The position numbers and the translations under genes are program-made. From NCBI GenBank assembly GCA_030038035.1, contig JASHPP010000307.1, positions 1 through 5,230 of the forward strand: 5,230 nt of DNA, in the 5' to 3' direction. The notes beneath the pieces are model-generated. The model saw nothing but the letters and a program-made list of their open reading frames with translations. It searched no databases and was not told the DNA's origin. The number at the start of each line of letters is the position of its first letter. The stretch's first letter is position 1. Source of the stretch: Trebonia sp. (GTDB taxonomy: Bacteria; Actinomycetota; Actinomycetes; Streptosporangiales; Streptosporangiaceae). This document shows positions 1 to 4,076 of the stretch, in pieces.

Positions 1-142
1 CCACGCCGGCCGCGCCGGCCATGACCGCCGCGGCCACGCCGGTCACCGCCCGGTCAGCCATCCCGCGCCCCGCCGCCCGCCGGCCGGCCAGCCCGCCGAA
101 CCTTGCCGACCTCGCGTTGTCCCCGTCAGCCACGCCAGCCAT
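1..142 (-). CDS. Hypothetical protein, N-terminal fragment (runs off left edge)
   Basis: The ATG at 142-140 opens 47 codons without a stop to the window edge. A GGGGAGG-type ribosome site (GGAGG at 151-147) lies 4 nt upstream, and nearly every codon ends in G or C, as expected for a real gene in this genome. The visible protein begins with a polar, arginine-rich stretch (residues 11-31, including RSAR and GRR), followed by a small-residue hydrophobic run from about residue 32 (AVTGVAAAVMAGAAGV). This could be the first transmembrane helix of a membrane protein with a cytoplasmic N-terminus. A second ATG at residue 28 would instead put a signal-peptide-like sequence at the start, but its upstream region has a poorer ribosome site. 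I do not recognise the family. It lies 110 nt downstream of the CBS gene on the same strand, so it could be the distal gene of that unit or have its own promoter. Confidence 0.6.
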   Translation of the reverse strand, partial: MAGVADGDNARSARFGGLAGRRAAGRGMADRAVTGVAAAVMAGAAGV

Positions 143-215
143 CGCGCCTCCCCGGCTACTGAACCACCAGCCGCGCCCAGCATGCCCGGCGGCGTGCCCG
201 GCCGGCAGTCAGCTG

Positions 216-236
216 GCCGACGCCATCGCTGTCGGC
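216..236 (-). terminator. Possible hairpin after the CBS gene
   Basis: Six-base perfect arms (GCCGAC/GTCGGC) enclose a 9-nt loop, starting 17 nt past the CBS gene stop on the minus strand. There is no T-run. In DNA this GC-rich, short hairpins arise easily by chance, so this is only a weak candidate for a transcript end between the CBS gene and the left-edge gene. Confidence 0.25.
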
Positions 237-252
237 TTCCCGACAGGGCGGG

Positions 253-663
253 TCAGTCCCGCTGGGCGGGCCGGCTGATCCGGGTGGCGGCCAGGTCACG
301 CAGGCTGACGACGCCGCGCACTTCGCGGCCTTCGAGCACCGGGAGGTGCCGGAAGCCGTGCAGCAGCATGAGCTGAGCGGCTTCCTCGATCGTGGTCTCC
401 GGGGACGCATGCTCCGGGTCCTTCGTCATCCACGCGGACACCGGGGAACTCGTCAGGTCGCTGCCTGATCCCGCGGCGCGCAGCACGTCCCGCTCGGTGA
501 GAATGCCGGCCAGGAAACGGCCCTGCATGATCAGCGCCGATCCCACCTTCTGCCGGACCATGGCGGCGGCGGCGTCCGCGACGGTCTCGTCAGGGCTGGT
601 CGTGACCACGCGGGTGGTCATCACGTCGCCGACGGTCTGCGCGCGGCGAGGACGGTCACCCAC
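253..663 (-). CDS. Tandem CBS-domain protein
   Basis: This 136-residue protein consists of two CBS domains and little else, the layout of stand-alone CBS-pair proteins such as M. tuberculosis Hrp1 (Rv2626c, 143 residues). CBS1 spans about residues 8-64: TVGDVMTTRVVTTSPDETV, then VGSALI and GILTERDV. CBS2 spans about 74-131: VSAWMTKDP, TIEEAAQLM, HLPVLEG, GVVSLRDL. The Asp in TERD (59) and SLRD (123) occupies the position that usually contacts the ribose of bound AMP/ATP/SAM. The family senses adenine nucleotides; the partner protein here is unknown. I chose the GTG at 663 because it keeps the conserved TVGDVM lead-in, has GAGG 9 nt upstream, and overlaps the preceding stop by 8 nt. An internal ATG at 621 would clip CBS1. 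The gene is likely cotranscribed and translationally coupled with the upstream 80-residue gene. Cytosolic, with no membrane segment. Confidence 0.92.
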   Translation of the reverse strand: MGDRPRRAQTVGDVMTTRVVTTSPDETVADAAAAMVRQKVGSALIMQGRFLAGILTERDVLRAAGSGSDLTSSPVSAWMTKDPEHASPETTIEEAAQLMLLHGFRHLPVLEGREVRGVVSLRDLAATRISRPAQRD

Positions 664-898
664 CTTCGCCCACCTCATCGAGCTCCGGGTCCGCGTGCGG
701 CGCCGACGGGCCGGACAGTTCCTCGGACAGCATGCGCCACAGCGCCCCGGTCCATGAGGAAACCTGCGGCCACCGCATCCAGAACAGCTGCAGGGTTGTC
801 TCATCGAACTCGTTGTGCGCTCGCTCGGGGGAGATGGCGTCGGTGAAGTCCTCGAACTGATGGATGAGTTCGAGGAAACGGTCTGCGTTAGCTTCCAT
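656..898 (-). CDS. Small acidic hypothetical protein (80 aa) upstream of the CBS gene
   Basis: The ATG at 898-896 has GAAGG (910-906) 7 nt upstream, a well-placed ribosome site; longer in-frame starts further up have none. The 80-residue product is rich in acidic and aromatic residues. A first helix-like segment (LELIHQFEDFTDAI, about residues 9-22) is followed by an HNEFDETTL stretch. A tryptophan-rich helix-like segment comes next (FWMRWPQVSSWTGALWRML, about 39-57), and then a loose acidic Pro/Gly tail (PHADPELDEVGEGG). No signal peptide, cysteine cluster or DNA-binding motif is visible, and I do not recognise the family. Its stop lies inside the first codons of the CBS gene (8-nt overlap), so the two are almost certainly translated from one mRNA. 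A role as partner or regulator of the CBS protein is inference from that coupling only. Confidence 0.82.
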   Translation of the reverse strand: MEANADRFLELIHQFEDFTDAISPERAHNEFDETTLQLFWMRWPQVSSWTGALWRMLSEELSGPSAPHADPELDEVGEGG

Positions 899-1029
899 AT
901 GAGTACCTTCGGGCAGGCGATGGACGGCAAGCTGGGAGGGGCCAAAAGCGGCTGATTGCGCCGAGTGCGGTGATCCATACCCCGACAGAGCACGGCCGAA
1001 AAGCAGCCAGGCCAAGCGATCCCGGCCAT

Positions 1030-1046
1030 CCGGGCCCGGGGCCCGG
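1030..1046. repeat. GC-only inverted repeat between the SRPBCC gene and the 80-aa gene
   Basis: Eight-base perfect arms (CCGGGCCC/GGGCCCGG) flank one central base. The repeat lies in the 192-nt gap that separates the end of the minus-strand SRPBCC gene (stop at 1091) from the 80-residue gene. On the minus strand it falls about 45 nt after the SRPBCC stop, so it may act as a U-less actinobacterial terminator. The real loop would have to open two or more base pairs. Otherwise I see nothing firm in 899-1090. Confidence 0.35.
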
Positions 1047-1090
1047 CTATCAGCCCAGGCGCCCGTTGCCGCCCCGCGGCTGACCCGGTG

Positions 1091-1567
1091 TCAAAGCGCC
1101 GGGCGGGGCTTGCCCGGGGCGACGGTGCGGGCCAGGATCCCGAGCGTCGCCCGCAGCGTGCTCTCCGGGATCACCGGGAAGATCGCGGCGTCCTTCCAGC
1201 TCTGCTCGGCCGCCGACCAGTCGTAGTAGGACGTCACGAGCGTACCCGCCTCGATGGGCTCAAGCCGGTAGCCGTACACGTGGCCGAGGTTGAGCTGGCC
1301 GCGGACGGTCCAGGCGATCTCCTGGTCCGGTTCGAACCTGACGATCTCGACGGTGACGTCGTACAGGCCCAGGGGGTAGTCGTTGAGTGCTTCCCTGTCC
1401 ATGTGGACAACGAACGTATCGCCCGCCTTTGTGACAATGTCCCCGCTGGCCTCCATCAGCATGCCGGAGCTGTCTATCGCCACGTGCCCCAGGGGATCGG
1501 TGAGCACGGCGAAGATCTCGCCCGGTGCCGCGGCCACAGCCCGCTGTACTTCGAGTCGCTCCGGCAT
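1091..1567 (-). CDS. SRPBCC-family protein (polyketide cyclase/dehydrase-like, START fold)
   Basis: The 158 residues cover a whole SRPBCC domain, a helix-grip fold around a hydrophobic ligand cavity. The N-terminal strand and helix read LEVQRAVAAAPGEIFAVLTDP (residues 5-25, the usual 'A-P-xx-F-xx-L-x-D-P' signature). A central IDSSG follows at 31-35, then strands GDTFVVHM (49-56), VTVEIVRFEPDQEIAWTV (71-88) and YRLEPIEAGTLVTSYYDWS (100-118). The C-terminal helix runs from about 133. This pattern is common in uncharacterised actinobacterial proteins. Substrate and activity cannot be read from sequence, and many members are binders rather than enzymes. The ATG is the only sensible start because a TAG lies five codons upstream. 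No Shine-Dalgarno is visible; instead a GACAAT box sits 6 nt before the ATG, which suggests a leaderless mRNA. It is transcribed divergently from the thioesterase. Confidence 0.92.
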   Translation of the reverse strand: MPERLEVQRAVAAAPGEIFAVLTDPLGHVAIDSSGMLMEASGDIVTKAGDTFVVHMDREALNDYPLGLYDVTVEIVRFEPDQEIAWTVRGQLNLGHVYGYRLEPIEAGTLVTSYYDWSAAEQSWKDAAIFPVIPESTLRATLGILARTVAPGKPRPAL

Positions 1568-1573
1568 GTGCCG

Positions 1574-1579
1574 ATTGTC
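1574..1579 (-). promoter_or_regulatory. Candidate -10 box for a leaderless SRPBCC transcript
   Basis: On the minus strand GACAAT is followed by 6 nt (CGGCAC) and then the ATG. It matches the actinobacterial TANNNT pattern at positions 2 and 6 but not 1. No ribosome site exists upstream of the ATG. No convincing -35 element is seen. Confidence 0.4.
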
Positions 1580-1619
1580 GCACTAGCGCCATGCACAGCG
1601 ATGCAGAGGCTCAGCTGGA

Positions 1620-1640
1620 CGGTTCGCTGACCGCGAACCG
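1620..1640. promoter_or_regulatory. 21-bp perfect dyad, candidate operator between divergent genes
   Basis: The arms CGGTTCGC and GCGAACCG are exact reverse complements separated by 5 nt (TGACC). The element lies in the 154-nt gap between the divergent starts of the SRPBCC gene (1567) and the thioesterase gene (1722), about 52 nt from the former and 81 nt from the latter. Its size and symmetry are those of an operator for a dimeric repressor (for example of TetR or GntR type). No regulator gene is present in the window, so the binding protein is unknown. A hairpin in RNA is the alternative reading, but it lies outside both coding regions and, if the starts are leaderless, outside both transcripts. 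Confidence 0.5.
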
Positions 1641-1709
1641 GCAGCGGGGACCCGGTGCCTTCGCGAGCCGGGCGGTCGAGCGGCAGCGGGACGAACAGCA
1701 GGCCCCCGT

Positions 1710-1715
1710 TAGGCT
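1710..1715 (+). promoter_or_regulatory. -10 box for a leaderless thioesterase transcript
   Basis: TAGGCT fits the actinobacterial TANNNT -10 consensus. It is followed by 6 nt (ACGGGG) and then the GTG start at 1722, so the expected transcription start coincides with the first base of the start codon. The run of G before GTG is too close to act as a Shine-Dalgarno. A clear TTGAC-like -35 is not visible. Confidence 0.6.
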
Positions 1716-1721
1716 ACGGGG

Positions 1722-2132
1722 GTGGCGCTGGCACCGGGATTGCGGTCATTCGTGCGGATTGTCGTCGCGGGCACCGATACGGCGGTCGCGATGGGCAGCG
1801 GTGACGTGCCCGTGCTCGGCACGCCGCGGCTGCTCGCGCTGGCCGAGGCGGCAGCGGCGGCGGCTGTCGGGCCCAGCCTGGAACCCGGCCAGACCTCGGT
1901 CGGCACGTCGGCTGTCATCGAGCACACGCGGCCCAGCCCGCTCGGGGCCGAGGTCGTGGTCGAGGCCGAACTCACCGAGGTGGACGGGCGGCGGCTTGTG
2001 TTCAGGTACGTGGCCAGGCACAAGCGGCATCCAGGATCGCCGGCTGAGCACGCCGTGGTCGTCGGCGCGGGCACGCTGGAGCGGGTGATCGTCGACAGGG
2101 ACCGATTCGTCAGCCGGGCCCAGCAGGAGTAA
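1722..2132 (+). CDS. FlK-like hot-dog thioesterase
   Basis: This is a 136-residue single hot-dog domain resembling the fluoroacetyl-CoA thioesterase FlK group. Signature blocks are TDTAVAMGSGDVPVLGTP (residues 18-35), LLALAEAAA (37-45, central helix), SVGTSAVIEHTRPSPLG (59-75), VVVEAELTEVDGRRLVFRY (78-96) and a closing strand through VDRDRF. From memory, the FlK catalytic residues are Thr42, Glu50 and His76, plus Gly69. Here Thr34, Glu42, His68 and Gly61 keep the same spacing (offset 8). It therefore probably hydrolyses a small acyl-CoA. The FlK gate residue Phe36 corresponds to Asp28, so fluoroacetyl specificity is unlikely. The start is GTG with no Shine-Dalgarno and a -10 box 6 nt upstream. 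It is convergent with the GYD gene (25-nt gap) and divergent from the SRPBCC gene. Confidence 0.9.
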   Translation: MALAPGLRSFVRIVVAGTDTAVAMGSGDVPVLGTPRLLALAEAAAAAAVGPSLEPGQTSVGTSAVIEHTRPSPLGAEVVVEAELTEVDGRRLVFRYVARHKRHPGSPAEHAVVVGAGTLERVIVDRDRFVSRAQQE

Positions 2133-2157
2133 CCAGGGCGCGCCAGCGCCGGTGCGG

Positions 2158-2481
2158 CTAGCGCGCTTTCCGGATGTTGACAATCCTGCGTTTGCGCAAC
2201 GACTCGAGCCATTCCTGCCCGCTGAGCACCCGCGTGGTCTTGGCCGACTTGACCTCCCCCGCGGCGGCAACCGCCATCGCGACGCTGGCAGCGGTCATAT
2301 CATCGGGCGCCTCGTACACGATGAGCACGTCATACTCGCCGAACGGAAAGCCAGCCACCAAGATCTTGGCTCCCACGTCCTCGAGTGTCGGCCTGATCGC
2401 TTCCACGGGGTCTTTCGGCTCCTTGAGCTGAGCCGCCATCGACTTTGCGGTATAGGAGGCTTGGTACATGTAGAGCGCCAT
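2158..2481 (-). CDS. GYD-domain protein
   Basis: This 107-residue protein has the length and pattern of the GYD family (PF08734), small alpha/beta ferredoxin-like proteins of unknown biochemical role. It opens with strand MALYMYQASYT (residues 1-11). A helix with KDPVEAIRPTLEDVG (23-37) and strand AKILVAGFPFGEYDVLIVYEAPDD (38-61) follow; the name-giving GYD appears here as GEYD. Next come a helix TAASVAMAVAAAG (63-75) and a final strand VKSAKTTRVLS (78-88). The tail from about 89 is basic (SLRKRRIVNIRKAR), longer and more charged than I would expect for the family. The ATG at 2481 has GAGGGG (2494-2489) 7 nt upstream. It stands alone on the minus strand: the thioesterase converges on its 3' end and the propeller gene diverges from its 5' end. 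Function unknown; the fold suggests small-molecule binding or oligomerisation. Confidence 0.9.
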   Translation of the reverse strand: MALYMYQASYTAKSMAAQLKEPKDPVEAIRPTLEDVGAKILVAGFPFGEYDVLIVYEAPDDMTAASVAMAVAAAGEVKSAKTTRVLSGQEWLESLRKRRIVNIRKAR

Positions 2482-2664
2482 CGAGATTCCCCTCGGGTGG
2501 GAACAGGCGAAGGGATCACCTGCCAGTCCCTGTGACGCCCCGCGGCTTCTGCTGACGTGGGCGAGGCATGAGGCTGGAGACCACTGCGGTCTAAAGATCG
2601 TAGACCCGGCCAGGACGGGCGCACCAGCCTCCGCCGGTGTCGGGACGCCAGGTGAGCCGACGCA

Positions 2665-2702
2665 GCACTCGCCCTTCCCAGGCCGGCATGACATGCGAGT
2701 GC
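2665..2702. promoter_or_regulatory. Inverted repeat with nested palindrome upstream of the propeller gene
   Basis: Exact 8-base arms GCACTCGC (2665-2672) and GCGAGTGC (2695-2702) are separated by 22 nt. The right arm partly overlaps a second palindrome, GCATG-A-CATGC (2686-2696). The element lies in the 271-nt region between the divergent GYD (start 2481) and propeller (start 2753) genes, ending 50 nt before the propeller ATG, where an operator or promoter would be expected. Apart from this and the two ribosome sites I see nothing firm in 2482-2752. Confidence 0.35.
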
Positions 2703-2752
2703 CGCAGGGGTGATGCGGGCACTACCTGAGGAAAATGAAAGGAAGCTGACTC

Positions 2753-3607
2753 ATGCTGCCTCGATGGGAGAACAGCGAGCTGGTGCTGCACGCCGCGCAT
2801 GGAACCGGCAACTGGATCGGCGCTGCCAGTGCTCTTGTTCACGGCGATCACATTTATCTTGCCTATCGTGACAGGCACCCGGTCGACAAGGGACGCGGCA
2901 ACCGCGTCTATGTAGCCCGCTCTCCGATCGGCAACGGCATTCGTTTTGACGTGCTGTGCGCCATCGATAAGGAGGATATGGATGCTGAGTCATTGGAACG
3001 CCCGGCTCTGGACGTGACGCCGGACGGTGATTGGGATCTCTACCTCAGTTGCGCCACGTTCCACTCCAAGCACTGGCGGATCGAGCGGCTGCGGGCACGC
3101 GGTCCGCGGGATTTCAGCACAAGGACCCGCGAGACTGTCTTCCCCGGCAGCACGGCGTTTGGCATCAAGGACCCGGTGCTGCTTCGCCGCCAGGATCTGC
3201 GTATCTGGGCGACTGTGCATCCGCTGACCGAGGGTGATGAGAACGCCGATAAGATGACGAGCGTCGATGCATGCAGCGGCGAGTCCGTCATGGTGCCAGA
3301 GCCGGGCACGTGGTATAGCCGCGGCACTCGCCTGACGGCCGTCGTCGGCGAGCACGCCTATTTCGACGGCCGGGCGTCGGCAGCGGAGAACTTCGAGGAG
3401 CGGACTGGAATAGCGCACTGGAACGGGTCACGGTATGTCCCCGTGGCCGGCCCGGCGTCCAGTCCCCATGGCGGTGGCGCGTTGCGCTACGTTTCCGCGA
3501 TTTCGCTGCCGGGCGGCGCACGGCGTCTCTACTACGAGAGCGCCACGAACTACGGCAGTCACGAATTGCGCACCGAGCTCCTTGAGCAGCCCCGGCAGCC
3601 AGGTTAG
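2753..3607 (+). CDS. Predicted five-bladed beta-propeller, GH43/GH32-like protein
   Basis: The 284-residue protein is built of repeated beta-rich segments, each with an aromatic and an acidic turn, in the manner of the furanosidase (arabinanase/invertase-like) five-bladed propeller. These are NWIGAASALVHGDHIYLAYRDR (20-41), NRVYVARSPIGNGIRF (50-65), LERPALDVTPDGDWDLYLSCA (81-101), GIKDPVLLRRQDLRIWATV (137-155), TRLTAVVGEHAYFDGRA (192-208) and ALRYVSAISLPGGARRLYYESA (243-264). ERPAL and KDPVL sit where such enzymes often carry acidic catalytic or substrate residues, but I cannot assign a triad, so it may be a glycosidase or a non-catalytic relative. No signal peptide, so cytosolic. The ATG has GGAAG 7 nt upstream. 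In the first ~75 codons about a third end in A or T, against roughly 15% in the start of aroG, hinting at different ancestry. It is followed by the dodecin gene after 170 nt. Confidence 0.85.
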   Translation: MLPRWENSELVLHAAHGTGNWIGAASALVHGDHIYLAYRDRHPVDKGRGNRVYVARSPIGNGIRFDVLCAIDKEDMDAESLERPALDVTPDGDWDLYLSCATFHSKHWRIERLRARGPRDFSTRTRETVFPGSTAFGIKDPVLLRRQDLRIWATVHPLTEGDENADKMTSVDACSGESVMVPEPGTWYSRGTRLTAVVGEHAYFDGRASAAENFEERTGIAHWNGSRYVPVAGPASSPHGGGALRYVSAISLPGGARRLYYESATNYGSHELRTELLEQPRQPG

Positions 3608-3613
3608 TCACCG

Positions 3614-3630
3614 CGCGCCGGCGGGGCGCG
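3614..3630 (+). terminator. Possible hairpin after the propeller gene
   Basis: Six-base arms CGCGCC/GGCGCG with a 5-nt loop lie 6 nt past the TAG of the propeller gene. The position is right for a U-less terminator, but the sequence is all G/C in GC-rich DNA, so chance is a real alternative. The rest of 3631-3777 is GC-rich and shows no gene. Confidence 0.3.
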
Positions 3631-3777
3631 ATGACCGGCACGTGCTGCCCGGGCCGGCGGCCTGCCCGCCGCAGCCGAGGCCGGCCGGCGTGGATCATGG
3701 CCTGCCGGTGGGAAGAATCAATAGCGCCGGCGGGCGCCATCGCAGCGCGGGAACCACCGTGGCCAGAGGAGGACGAC

Positions 3778-3987
3778 ATGAGCGTGTACAAGGTGATCGA
3801 GGTGATCGGGACGAGCAGCACATCATGGGAGGACGCGGCCTCCGTGGCGGTCAAGACCGCTGCAGAGACGATCCGTGACCTCCGGGTGGCCGAAGTCGTC
3901 AAGCAGGATATTCACCTGGACGAGGGCGGCGCCATAACGTTCCGCACCAAGCTCCAGCTCTCGTTCAAGTACGAACACGAGGCCTGA
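3778..3987 (+). CDS. Dodecin-family protein of the calcium-dodecin type
   Basis: The 69 residues have the dodecin plan, strand-helix-strand-strand, which assembles into a hollow dodecamer: MSVYKVIEVIGTSSTSW (1-17), helix EDAASVAVKTAAETIRD (18-34), strands RVAEVVKQDIHL (36-47) and AITFRTKLQLSFKYE (52-66). Classic flavin-binding dodecins have a W-F-E-V block whose Trp stacks on the flavin and a Gln in the last strand. Here those positions are Val37 (VAEV) and Arg56, so canonical flavin storage is unlikely. From memory the N-terminal MSVYKVI...GTS.TSW pattern closely resembles M. tuberculosis Rv0379 (misnamed SecE2), described structurally as a calcium dodecin. The start is set by AGAGGAGG (3765-3772), 5 nt before the ATG; longer in-frame starts upstream give only low-complexity sequence. 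A strong stem-loop follows at 4013. Cytosolic; the physiological ligand is not known. Confidence 0.94.
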   Translation: MSVYKVIEVIGTSSTSWEDAASVAVKTAAETIRDLRVAEVVKQDIHLDEGGAITFRTKLQLSFKYEHEA

Positions 3988-4012
3988 ACGGACAGCACGG
4001 ACCAGCCGGCCG

Positions 4013-4036
4013 CGCCGGGCAAGGTAATGCCCGGCG
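4013..4036 (+). terminator. Stem-loop between the dodecin gene and aroG
   Basis: Nine-base perfect arms (CGCCGGGCA/TGCCCGGCG) enclose a 6-nt loop (AGGTAA), beginning 25 nt after the dodecin stop. There is no U-run, as is common for actinobacterial terminators. Its place between the dodecin stop and the aroG -10 box suggests that it isolates the two units. Confidence 0.6.
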
Positions 4037-4063
4037 GGTGGGAAAAGGCGCGGGCGCTCCGCG

Positions 4064-4069
4064 TAGCCT
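4064..4069 (+). promoter_or_regulatory. -10 box for leaderless aroG
   Basis: TAGCCT fits TANNNT and is followed by 7 nt (GAACTGC) and then the GTG start codon at 4077. There is no ribosome site close to the GTG. No obvious -35 is visible. Confidence 0.55.
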
Positions 4070-4076
4070 GAACTGC

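Noticed and set aside
21..278. Plus-strand 85-codon open frame
   Set aside because: Pro/Ala-rich low-complexity translation with no ribosome site; it is opposite the minus-strand left-edge gene and runs into the end of the CBS gene.
664..1029. Upstream extension of the CBS protein to an ATG at 1029
   Set aside because: The extra N-terminus is Ser/Arg/Pro/Cys-rich out-of-frame sequence lying across the 80-residue gene, which has its own ribosome site and better codon bias.
1088..1630. Plus-strand 180-codon open frame
   Set aside because: It is opposite the SRPBCC gene, whose product has a coherent fold signature.
2407..2421. DosR/DevR-box-like sequence (GGGTCTTTCGGCTCC)
   Set aside because: It is inside the GYD coding region, about 60-75 nt past the start, and matches the consensus only loosely. 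With no second site or sensor gene nearby it is most likely chance.
3631..3777. Upstream extension of the dodecin to an ATG at 3631
   Set aside because: The extension is low-complexity Arg/Pro/Cys sequence, whereas the ATG at 3778 has a near-perfect ribosome site and gives a full-length dodecin.
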